NCBI RefSeq assembly: GCF_937873925.1
Contig: NZ_CALNAT010000149.1
Location: 1 to 5,708 of the forward strand
Direction of reading: 5' to 3'
Length of the DNA: 5,708 bases
From: an uncultured Proteiniphilum sp.
Lineage (GTDB): Bacteria; Bacteroidota; Bacteroidia; Bacteroidales; Dysgonomonadaceae
Shown: in pieces, positions 1 to 5,708 of the stretch
Position numbering within the stretch: position 1 is the first letter of the stretch
How the letters are laid out: each line of letters starts with the position of its first letter
Translations under genes and position numbers: made by a program
The notes under the pieces: model-generated
Told to the model about the DNA's origin: nothing
Database searches by the model: none
What the model saw: the letters and a program-made list of their open reading frames with translations, nothing else

Positions 1-347
1 TCTTATCAGGGAAAGATATACAATTTATTTGTGTCATGCTGATAAATTACAATGAGTGATACGATATGATTTCATCCTCGTTTTGTTTTTATGGCTACCC
101 TTAATGCGCAACAATTAAAATCTCGAAGGCTTAATTTTTATTTTTGAGAGAATTTTTACAAAAATACCTTGATAGTATCCCTTATAGCTGTAAAAAATGA
201 TATTAAAACTATATAAAATGGTTTTTTTATGTTAAAATAGTAAGAGGATTGCGGAAGAACCATGAAGAATAATTTTGCCCGGTTCAGCCCATCCGGCCGC
301 AAATGCACTTCTGCCAATTATTTTCCGGCCTTGCGATTCAATTTTAC
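1..347. other. AT-rich intergenic region without a supported gene
   Basis: I see no RNA gene, no convincing promoter and no believable coding frame here on either strand. Most of it is strongly AT-rich (for example 121-240). A more GC-rich patch at about 250-335 contains two TCCGGCC copies (292-298 and 324-330). Two short frames cross this patch in opposite directions: 49 codons on plus (262-411) and 41 codons on minus (232-357). Both run into the terminator hairpin and neither looks like a known protein. A 14-base direct repeat, TTTTACAAAAATAC, occurs at 154-167 and again at 342-355. The next gene must begin left of the window. Confidence 0.6.
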
Positions 348-410
348 AAAAATACATTTGCTATACAATACGGGGCTATATCAAAAGCCTCGTATTGTAC
401 AACAAATGTA
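348..410 (-). terminator. Intrinsic terminator closing the susC-susD operon
   Basis: On the minus strand the arms 410-386 and 377-353 form a 25-position stem around an 8-base loop (378-385). By hand pairing, 22 positions are Watson-Crick, two are G-U wobbles and one is an A/C mismatch. The stem is followed at once by TTTTT (352-348). On the plus strand two of the imperfect positions become A/C mismatches and no T-run follows, so the signal is directional for the minus strand. It lies about 30 bases past the stop codon of the last gene, as expected for an operon end. The stem is longer than most intrinsic terminators. Confidence 0.82.
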
Positions 411-441
411 AAACCTAATAAATTAAACGACCGGAGTGTTG

Positions 442-1710
442 TCAAAGGTCATCACCCCAAAGTGTTATTTCACCCATATTTACACAATTCGATCCCTGCC
501 AGTTTGAATTTTTGATAATTAACCGGATATATCGAACCCGGCCGATGTTTTCATTCACATTATATTCCCATCCGGCAGCCCATGCGGCGCTTTGATCCGC
601 ACTTGTGGCAGGTTTAATAATCTCATGATCTCCCAGAAGAAGCCAATCGTTTTTCCAATTGTCCGATTTCCAATAAGATTCGTCATCATGGGCTTTTTTC
701 AATTCGTCTGTTCCCCATATTTCAAAATAACGAGGACTATGACCGGTAAAAGCTCCTACCTCGGTTCTCGGCCAAATGCGGAAACGGCTGATTTCAGCCA
801 ATACTCCCATATCGAATGTAAAATGATGTGGAAAGTTGAATCCGGGAGCATTTTCAATTGTGTGTAAAATACCCGGATTTCCTGTGGCCTTATCCCATAT
901 TTTTGAAAGATCTCGTATCCCATTTACAGAAGTATTATCACCGGTTAAAATAACAATTGAAAAATTTGCTTTATTGATTTCTCTCTCCAATTTAGGCAGG
1001 ATGTATTCTCTTGCCGGGGAATTCAATGTTTCTATTGCATTTTCAGGAAGATAGGTTGTAAAGACGCTGATTTTATCTCCTGTCTCGAGTTCGGTCAAAT
1101 AGGTTTCCGTATCTGTATTTTCTACACGGACAAACTCTGTGATGCCGTCTTTCGTATAAGTTATAGTCGTATACTGAATCTCTCGGTTTGCTATCGGATC
1201 CCATCTAATTAACATGCTTCCATCCGTTTGCTTAGTGATAGAGGAAACGTTCCTGTTCCTTAACGTTTGTGTGTAGGATTCGCCGTAAATCAATACAGCA
1301 GCTTGCTGCACCATAGAATAATGACCTTCATTATCTCTGGTAATAAATTCAAAAACGTAATCACCTTCTTCTATGTTTTCGAGATAATGATTCATCTGAA
1401 TGCGTCCGCTTTGTGTGCGATTTACATCAATAGTCACAGAATCAGCCCGTTGATTCCAGTATATTACTACTTTAGTAATGCGCGGATCAGCATTTATTTC
1501 CCACTTAAGCAAGACCTTTTCATAGCCGGGGTGAACTTTAACCGAATCTACTACACCTGTATAAATATCTTCGCCCCTGTCATAATATTCCTGATGAATA
1601 CTGTTCATATCGTCACAGGCTACCATCATCATGAAAAGGAAGACAGCTAAGATAATGAAGGACTGGTCTCTTTTCCCTCTATAGTTTTTTAAAATTATAT
1701 GTTTATTCAT
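442..1710 (-). CDS. DUF4998/DUF5000-type surface lipoprotein, last gene of the operon
   Basis: A 422-residue lipoprotein. It has a basic n-region (KHIILKNYRGKR), a hydrophobic core (about 17-30) and a canonical lipobox MVAC at Cys32, followed by DD. The mature start, MNSIHQEYYDRGEDIYTGVVDSV, with KVLLKWEINADPRITKVVIYW further on (65-85), fits DUF4998; this family-like region runs to about 235 and probably contains two fibronectin-like beta domains (repeated VLLKW / MLIRW strands). Residues about 245-421 are a DUF5000-like discoidin module: LTGDNTS, KIWD, HFTFDMGV, RYFEIWGTDELK, NDWLLLGD, RVRYIRLIIKNSNW, GEITLWGDD. This module is clearly related to the C-terminal third of the upstream neighbour. 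No enzyme active site is recognised. Inferred role: cell-surface glycan binding or presentation to SusC/SusD. The start is set by the signal peptide; internal Met27-29 lie inside the hydrophobic core and are unlikely. A strong terminator follows about 30 bases after the TGA. Confidence 0.88.
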   Translation of the reverse strand: MNKHIILKNYRGKRDQSFIILAVFLFMMMVACDDMNSIHQEYYDRGEDIYTGVVDSVKVHPGYEKVLLKWEINADPRITKVVIYWNQRADSVTIDVNRTQSGRIQMNHYLENIEEGDYVFEFITRDNEGHYSMVQQAAVLIYGESYTQTLRNRNVSSITKQTDGSMLIRWDPIANREIQYTTITYTKDGITEFVRVENTDTETYLTELETGDKISVFTTYLPENAIETLNSPAREYILPKLEREINKANFSIVILTGDNTSVNGIRDLSKIWDKATGNPGILHTIENAPGFNFPHHFTFDMGVLAEISRFRIWPRTEVGAFTGHSPRYFEIWGTDELKKAHDDESYWKSDNWKNDWLLLGDHEIIKPATSADQSAAWAAGWEYNVNENIGRVRYIRLIIKNSNWQGSNCVNMGEITLWGDDL

Positions 1711-1733
1711 TTTCTTTCGTGTAATTTAATTAA

Positions 1734-2981
1734 TCATTCTCCATTCCTTACACCGTCATCACCAAATACGGATACTTCGGCAATATGCAAAGCGGCGGTT
1801 CGCGCCCATGTCTCTTTTACAACGAAACGAATATACCGTATATTACCGGCTCCGGACTCAAAGATAAATTCACTTCCGGCAGCAGTAGCTGCCAGATCTT
1901 CATCATTTGACTGTCCTAACGGAAGTCCGGACGGTTTGATTTGTTCAAAATCGCCTAACAAGATCCAGTCATCACGCCAAGGACCGGTTGAATAATTTAC
2001 ATCGTTAATAGGATATTTCAGTTCTTTTGTACCCCATACTTCAAAATAGTGCACATTGTGCTGGGCAAAGGTAAAACCATCCTGCCGGTTCCATAGCATT
2101 ATACGACTTAGTTGGGCTTCCACTCCCAGATCAATGGTGAATGTTTGCGGAGGGGTAAACCCCGCATCGGGGACCGTATGCCATATCACGGAAATATTGC
2201 CATCCCAGATATTGCTTATCGGACGGCTTGTATGTGAAGTGGTATTGTCGCCCGCTAAGTGTCCGTCTTTAAACAATTTCTTGTCTAATTCTTTTTCATA
2301 TAACGGAACCTGTTCCAGTTTCAAGGTGTCGGTATAGTTCCCGAACTTATCCATCAGACAAACAGCAAAGAAGCGTGGGTCGGTATTATATCCCCTGATA
2401 GAACGTTTGTCTTCCTTCAATGTTGAAAAGGCCAGATCATATTCTTCCCACTCACCGTCATCACCCATCGCCAGAAGAAAGGCTCCAATCATCACATTTC
2501 CCTCATTTCTCCAGCGAATCACCACTCCTCCGAAATCAGGTTCCATTTCCAATGTTTTAAATATGGTCTGATAGGGAGGTTCCAACGGAATAAATGAACT
2601 GACATAAGGTGCTGATTTGTTCTCATTGTGATCAACCAGATAAAGGGTATATTCACAGGGGCTTATATCGGGTAATCCTTCTACAGTTACAAAATCGTTA
2701 TAAATAGATGCGCGGGATATCTTTTTCTTTCCTTGAAACAAATATTCACACGTTACATAAGAGATATCCGCTTCGTTCGGTATATCATAAAAGATGTTTG
2801 CTCCTCCTGGTATCGGCTCCGTACGTACATTTGTTACAGGAGGAGGCGGGGTGTTATCGGTAGGATTCTGCCCTATTTTGTCTTCACTACACGAGAATAT
2901 AAAAATAAGGAATACGACCACAAATCCTGTTATATTGAAACCGAAGAACGGCTTTTTTATATTTATTTTTTTTCGCTTCAT
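1734..2981 (-). CDS. DUF4959/DUF5126/DUF5000-type surface lipoprotein, SusE/F-position candidate glycan-binding protein
   Basis: A 415-residue lipoprotein encoded directly after susD. It has a basic n-region (MKRKKINIKK), a hydrophobic stretch (about 17-30) and a good lipobox ending FSC at Cys31, followed by SED. Residues about 40-133 match my recollection of DUF4959 (DNTPPPPVTNVRTEPIPGGA, then VEGLPDISPCEYTLYLVDHNE). Residues about 135-230 resemble DUF5126 (DFGGVVIRWRNEG, SIRGYNTDPRFFAVCLMDKFGNYTD). Residues about 235-409 resemble DUF5000, a discoidin (F5/8 type C)-like module: LAGDNTT, NIWDG, TFTIDLGV, HYFEVWGTKELK, DDWILLGD, NIRYIRFVVKETW, AEVSVFGDD. The two N-terminal regions look like immunoglobulin/fibronectin-like beta domains. 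The function of these families is not established. Position and lipidation suggest a surface glycan-binding or accessory protein; that part is inference. No catalytic motif is evident. Gaps are 34 bases from susD and 23 bases to the next gene. Confidence 0.9.
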   Translation of the reverse strand: MKRKKINIKKPFFGFNITGFVVVFLIFIFSCSEDKIGQNPTDNTPPPPVTNVRTEPIPGGANIFYDIPNEADISYVTCEYLFQGKKKISRASIYNDFVTVEGLPDISPCEYTLYLVDHNENKSAPYVSSFIPLEPPYQTIFKTLEMEPDFGGVVIRWRNEGNVMIGAFLLAMGDDGEWEEYDLAFSTLKEDKRSIRGYNTDPRFFAVCLMDKFGNYTDTLKLEQVPLYEKELDKKLFKDGHLAGDNTTSHTSRPISNIWDGNISVIWHTVPDAGFTPPQTFTIDLGVEAQLSRIMLWNRQDGFTFAQHNVHYFEVWGTKELKYPINDVNYSTGPWRDDWILLGDFEQIKPSGLPLGQSNDEDLAATAAGSEFIFESGAGNIRYIRFVVKETWARTAALHIAEVSVFGDDGVRNGE

Positions 2982-3015
2982 ATTCTGATACTTTTGTATG
3001 TTTGGTTGTAATTAT

Positions 3016-4923
3016 TTACCATCCTGGATTTTGCACCAGATTGGGGTTTTGAATAAGAGAGCTGGTCCTCAGAGGCCAGAGGTAATCTTTCATTGTATAA
3101 TTACGGTTATTATAATAAGTAACCACTATATAGTATTCATCCAGCTTGACTCCCTGGTAGTCCCAACCTTGTACCGGCTGGTTCATATAGCGTACAGCGT
3201 CTTTCCAGCGGCGGAGATCAAAAGGACGTTGTCCCTCGAATGCCAGTTCTATCATCCGTTCCTGCTTGATGATTTCCCGCATACCTTCTTTGGTAGACGG
3301 TTTACCCGGAATGTTGGAATATTGGGACCAGGAGTCGACTACACCTTCCAGTCCGGCACGAAAACGGATACTATCAACCCATTGATAAACTTCCCTGTCA
3401 GGTACAGCTTTTGTCTCATTCAACGCCTCGGCATATAACAGGTAAAGGTCGCTTAACCGGATCACAGGAATAGAAAACCTTACAGGGCTTGGAGAGGTGG
3501 TGGTAGTTCCTGACCGGAAACTAACTAATTTTTTTATAAAATAACCTGTGGATATATGGGCATCGGAAAACACGACACCATGACTGTCTCCGCTTCGGTT
3601 TTTGATAACAATCGTTTCTTGCTCTTTTTGAGCCAGGGCCTCATAAAGGCTGCGATCGAACGCTAAATGCGCATAAAAACGGGGTTCCCGGTAATAATTC
3701 AGTTTTGCTGTCGTTTCTCCTTTACCGATATAATACTTATGGAATGCACCGGTATCCAACCTTGTTTCATAACGCGTGGAATAATCCCAATCCCGATCTT
3801 CGTCAATCGGTACGCCGTTTTTCGTATAATATTGTTCCGCTATCTTCAACGTAGCGCTTAGTTCTGCTGTACCCCCATAGGTACTGAAGAATTTAGGTGT
3901 ACAATAATTTTGGAATTGATTGGCGTTTGTGTAGGCCGGATGCGCCCAGATAATTTCCGGATTCAGATAAGGTTTCTCCGAGACGGCCCCCCTTAAGGTA
4001 TATTTCAGCAGGGTAGTATCCGACATTGTCTCAAAACCGCGTTGGTAACGATATAACGCATGACCGTTATCATGACACATATCAATAGCCTCCCTGATCG
4101 CTTCAAGCGCTTTGTCCCATTTACTGTTGTCGGTGGTAGGGAAAAAGGGTATATCCCGGTTATCTTTAAAATTCACATAATCGGGATTGCCGTTAAAAAG
4201 CGGACTGGCCGCCCACACCAATACTTTTGCTTTTACCGAGGCTGCTATGGGTTTGGTAATACGCCCCATTTCGGTGGTACTTTCTTCGATATAACCGGGA
4301 AGATATTCCATTGATTCATCCAACAGATTTACAATATATTCAATCACCTCTTCTACCGGTTCACGATAAACGCGCACTTCTTCAGGTGAAGCATTTACCG
4401 GAACATCCGTATCCATAATAGGTATCGGTCCGTATAATTGCAAAAGGAAAAAATGAAGATAAGCTTTAATGAATTTCACTTCCGAAATCCAGCGGAATCT
4501 TTCCCATGTTTGCAGGTCAGGAACCTTGTGTATATTATTCAGAAATATATTACAATCGCGTATCCCTACCCATAAGGGTCTTCCGTCCCGTAATCCATCC
4601 CAATAGTTTTGAAAAGGGGCTGCAGAATTCTGATCATTCCGGGCAATGCGCGAACCGCTTCGGGTATTCAAACCGCTTACATCAATATCCCACCATATTT
4701 CATCAAATCCGACATTCCCCGGATAGGTAAACGGATCGTTTTGATTCGGCAGCATATTATAGCAGGAAAACAGGAATTTTTCTGAATTAAGCCGATTGGA
4801 AAAGGCATTATCCAGCGTCGCTACTCCGTCGGGCACCACATTCAGGTAGTCGGAGCATTTTGCGAACAAAAACACACTAAGGCATAAAACCAATAGTTTT
4901 GTCGTTTTTATCATATGTTTCAT
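3016..4923 (-). CDS. SusD/RagB-family outer-membrane nutrient-binding lipoprotein
   Basis: A complete 635-residue SusD-like protein, expected to sit on the cell surface as a lid over the SusC barrel and bind the incoming glycan. The N-terminus is a signal peptide (basic MKHMIKTTK, hydrophobic 10-21) followed by Cys23 and SDYLN. The residue before the Cys is Lys, which is unusual for a lipobox. Family hallmarks: the helical VKFIKAYLHFFLLQLYGPIPI region (149-169), NPEIIWAHPA (321-330), RLSDLYLLYAEALNE (489-503), ERMIELAFEGQRPFDLRRWK (565-584), and the closing DYLWPLRTSSLIQNPNLVQNPGW region (613-635). Together these fit the N-terminal SusD-like and C-terminal SusD/RagB domains. The length is at the long end of a family that usually runs about 500-650. 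I chose Met1 because it precedes the basic n-region; Met4 is possible. It starts 18 bases after the susC stop in an A-rich leader without a clear Shine-Dalgarno, usual for Bacteroidota. Co-transcription with susC is inferred. Confidence 0.97.
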   Translation of the reverse strand: MKHMIKTTKLLVLCLSVFLFAKCSDYLNVVPDGVATLDNAFSNRLNSEKFLFSCYNMLPNQNDPFTYPGNVGFDEIWWDIDVSGLNTRSGSRIARNDQNSAAPFQNYWDGLRDGRPLWVGIRDCNIFLNNIHKVPDLQTWERFRWISEVKFIKAYLHFFLLQLYGPIPIMDTDVPVNASPEEVRVYREPVEEVIEYIVNLLDESMEYLPGYIEESTTEMGRITKPIAASVKAKVLVWAASPLFNGNPDYVNFKDNRDIPFFPTTDNSKWDKALEAIREAIDMCHDNGHALYRYQRGFETMSDTTLLKYTLRGAVSEKPYLNPEIIWAHPAYTNANQFQNYCTPKFFSTYGGTAELSATLKIAEQYYTKNGVPIDEDRDWDYSTRYETRLDTGAFHKYYIGKGETTAKLNYYREPRFYAHLAFDRSLYEALAQKEQETIVIKNRSGDSHGVVFSDAHISTGYFIKKLVSFRSGTTTTSPSPVRFSIPVIRLSDLYLLYAEALNETKAVPDREVYQWVDSIRFRAGLEGVVDSWSQYSNIPGKPSTKEGMREIIKQERMIELAFEGQRPFDLRRWKDAVRYMNQPVQGWDYQGVKLDEYYIVVTYYNNRNYTMKDYLWPLRTSSLIQNPNLVQNPGW

Positions 4924-4941
4924 AAATACTTTTTTTAATCG

Positions 4942-5708
4942 TTAGAATTCAATATTCACACCTACATTCATCACCCGCTGTGGCGGATAATTAAAAGCCC
5001 TGTCACTCTGTTCAATATCCCACAGCTTGAAGCCACTCCACAAAAACAGGTTGCTCCCTGACGCATATAGGCGTATATTTTGCAGATGTATCTTTTTTAC
5101 TAAGTCTTCCGGTAGGGTGTAGCCGACCTCGGCTGTCTTTAGTCTCAAAAACGAACCGTTGCGCAACCACCATGTACTTGGCTGATTATTATTGCTGATA
5201 CTGGTTTCCGAAAGCCGTGGCCAGAAAGCATGGATATCGCGGTTATCTTCCGACCAGTGGCTCTCTGCAATTACTTTCAACAAGGAACGATCGTTAATAA
5301 AGGGTGAAATGTCGTGTACCGCATTCTGAGAATTGATCCAAAAAGAAGAGCGGGCTGAACCCTGGAAAAAAACAGACGCATCGAAACCCTTATAACCAAT
5401 AGATCCCCCGAATCCGTAAATGATTTCCGGTGTTTTCGGATAACCTATCGGAACCAGGTCGTTTTCATCAATTTGCCCATCTCTGTTGATATCTTTATAT
5501 TTAATATCTCCCGCACTATATTCTCCGAATGTCTGAGTGGGAGAGTTTTTTACTTCATCATTATCAATAAAAAGACGTTCGGCAATATATCCCCATTGTT
5601 GGGAGATATTTCTTCCTACGCGCGACCTCCAGGGAACGCTGGAATAATCCGGTTCTTCGTAAATTACATATTCGCTTGTCGCATAAGTAAAATTACCTCT
5701 TAATACAG
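4942..5708 (-). CDS. SusC/RagA-family TonB-linked outer-membrane transporter, C-terminal part (5' end beyond window)
   Basis: This is the last 254 codons of a SusC-like TonB-dependent transporter, the outer-membrane beta-barrel that imports oligosaccharides together with SusD. The frame is open from the right window edge to a TAA at 4942-4944, so any start inside the window (for example the TTG at 5281-5283) is not the true start. Seen directly: a GDIKYKD segment running into the acidic loop DINRDGQIDEND (5458-5493), then VPIGYPKTPEIIYGFGGS and FDASVFFQGSA, then WWLRNGSFLRLKTAEVGYTL, IRLYASGSNLF and YPPQRVMNVGVNIEF. These are hallmark segments of the SusC barrel C-terminus. The protein ends in Phe, as expected for a BAM-inserted barrel. 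Family members are about 1000 residues, so roughly three quarters, including plug and signal peptide, is missing. It precedes the susD-like gene by 18 bases. The family call is very secure; the substrate is unknown. Confidence 0.96.
   Translation of the reverse strand, partial: VLRGNFTYATSEYVIYEEPDYSSVPWRSRVGRNISQQWGYIAERLFIDNDEVKNSPTQTFGEYSAGDIKYKDINRDGQIDENDLVPIGYPKTPEIIYGFGGSIGYKGFDASVFFQGSARSSFWINSQNAVHDISPFINDRSLLKVIAESHWSEDNRDIHAFWPRLSETSISNNNQPSTWWLRNGSFLRLKTAEVGYTLPEDLVKKIHLQNIRLYASGSNLFLWSGFKLWDIEQSDRAFNYPPQRVMNVGVNIEF

Noticed and set aside
139..146. Plus-strand TATTTTTG as a promoter
   Set aside because: No TTG lies at the required distance upstream and no gene follows on the plus strand.
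159..166. Minus-strand TATTTTTG as a promoter for a gene to the left
   Set aside because: It matches TAnnTTTG, but no TTG lies 17-23 bases upstream on the minus strand, and the element is expected by chance in this AT-rich stretch.
353..410. Inverted repeats as ends of a phase-variable invertible promoter
   Set aside because: The arms are separated by only 8 bases, too close to flank an invertible segment, and the directional T-run fits a terminator better.
303..515. Plus-strand 70-residue frame
   Set aside because: It runs through the terminator palindrome and into the antisense of the last operon gene, with no recognisable protein sequence.
2982..3015. Small ATAC/GTAT hairpin between susD and the next gene as an attenuator
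   Set aside because: It has only four base pairs and no T-run, which is not enough to support a regulatory structure.
2998..3438. Plus-strand 146-residue frame, and the other plus-strand frames opposite the four genes (592-867, 836-1054, 1267-1650, 1699-1995, 2056-2337, 2733-3011, 2794-2988, 3667-3861, 4060-4314, 4506-4730, 5473-5703)
   Set aside because: They mirror strongly supported minus-strand genes, show no family motifs and have no upstream signals; they are antisense shadows.
5281..5283. TTG as the start of a 113-residue separate gene
   Set aside because: The same frame stays open to the window edge and encodes continuous SusC family sequence on both sides of this codon, so it is internal.

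Overview
The window is the tail of a glycan-uptake locus (polysaccharide utilization locus, PUL) from a member of the Bacteroidota, most likely order Bacteroidales. This rests on the susC/susD pair, which is essentially restricted to that phylum, on the lipoprotein families that follow it, and on the AT-rich gene junctions without an obvious Shine-Dalgarno sequence. I cannot name the genus or species.

All four genes lie on the minus strand and are transcribed from right to left. First comes the C-terminal 254 residues of a SusC-like TonB-dependent outer-membrane transporter, cut by the right window edge (4942-5708). Next is a complete SusD-like substrate-binding lipoprotein (3016-4923), then a DUF4959/DUF5126/DUF5000-type lipoprotein (1734-2981), then a DUF4998/DUF5000-type lipoprotein (442-1710). 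The gaps are 18, 34 and 23 bases, with no terminator seen in them, so they look like one operon. About 30 bases past the last stop codon is a 25-bp imperfect hairpin followed by TTTTT on the minus strand (348-410), a convincing intrinsic terminator. The remaining left end (1-347) is AT-rich with no gene I can support.

Inferred working model: SusC and SusD form the outer-membrane import complex. The two trailing lipoproteins occupy the position of SusE/SusF and are probably surface glycan-binding or accessory proteins. They share a related C-terminal module of about 170 residues on different N-terminal halves. No glycoside hydrolase, polysaccharide lyase, sulfatase or regulator lies in the window, so the substrate cannot be read from it. 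The promoter, the rest of susC and any enzymes or sensor would lie beyond the right edge or elsewhere.

I found no clearly new system. The most interesting points are the paired lipoproteins with a shared C-terminal module of unknown function, the unusually long terminator hairpin, and a short compositionally distinct patch in the left intergenic region.
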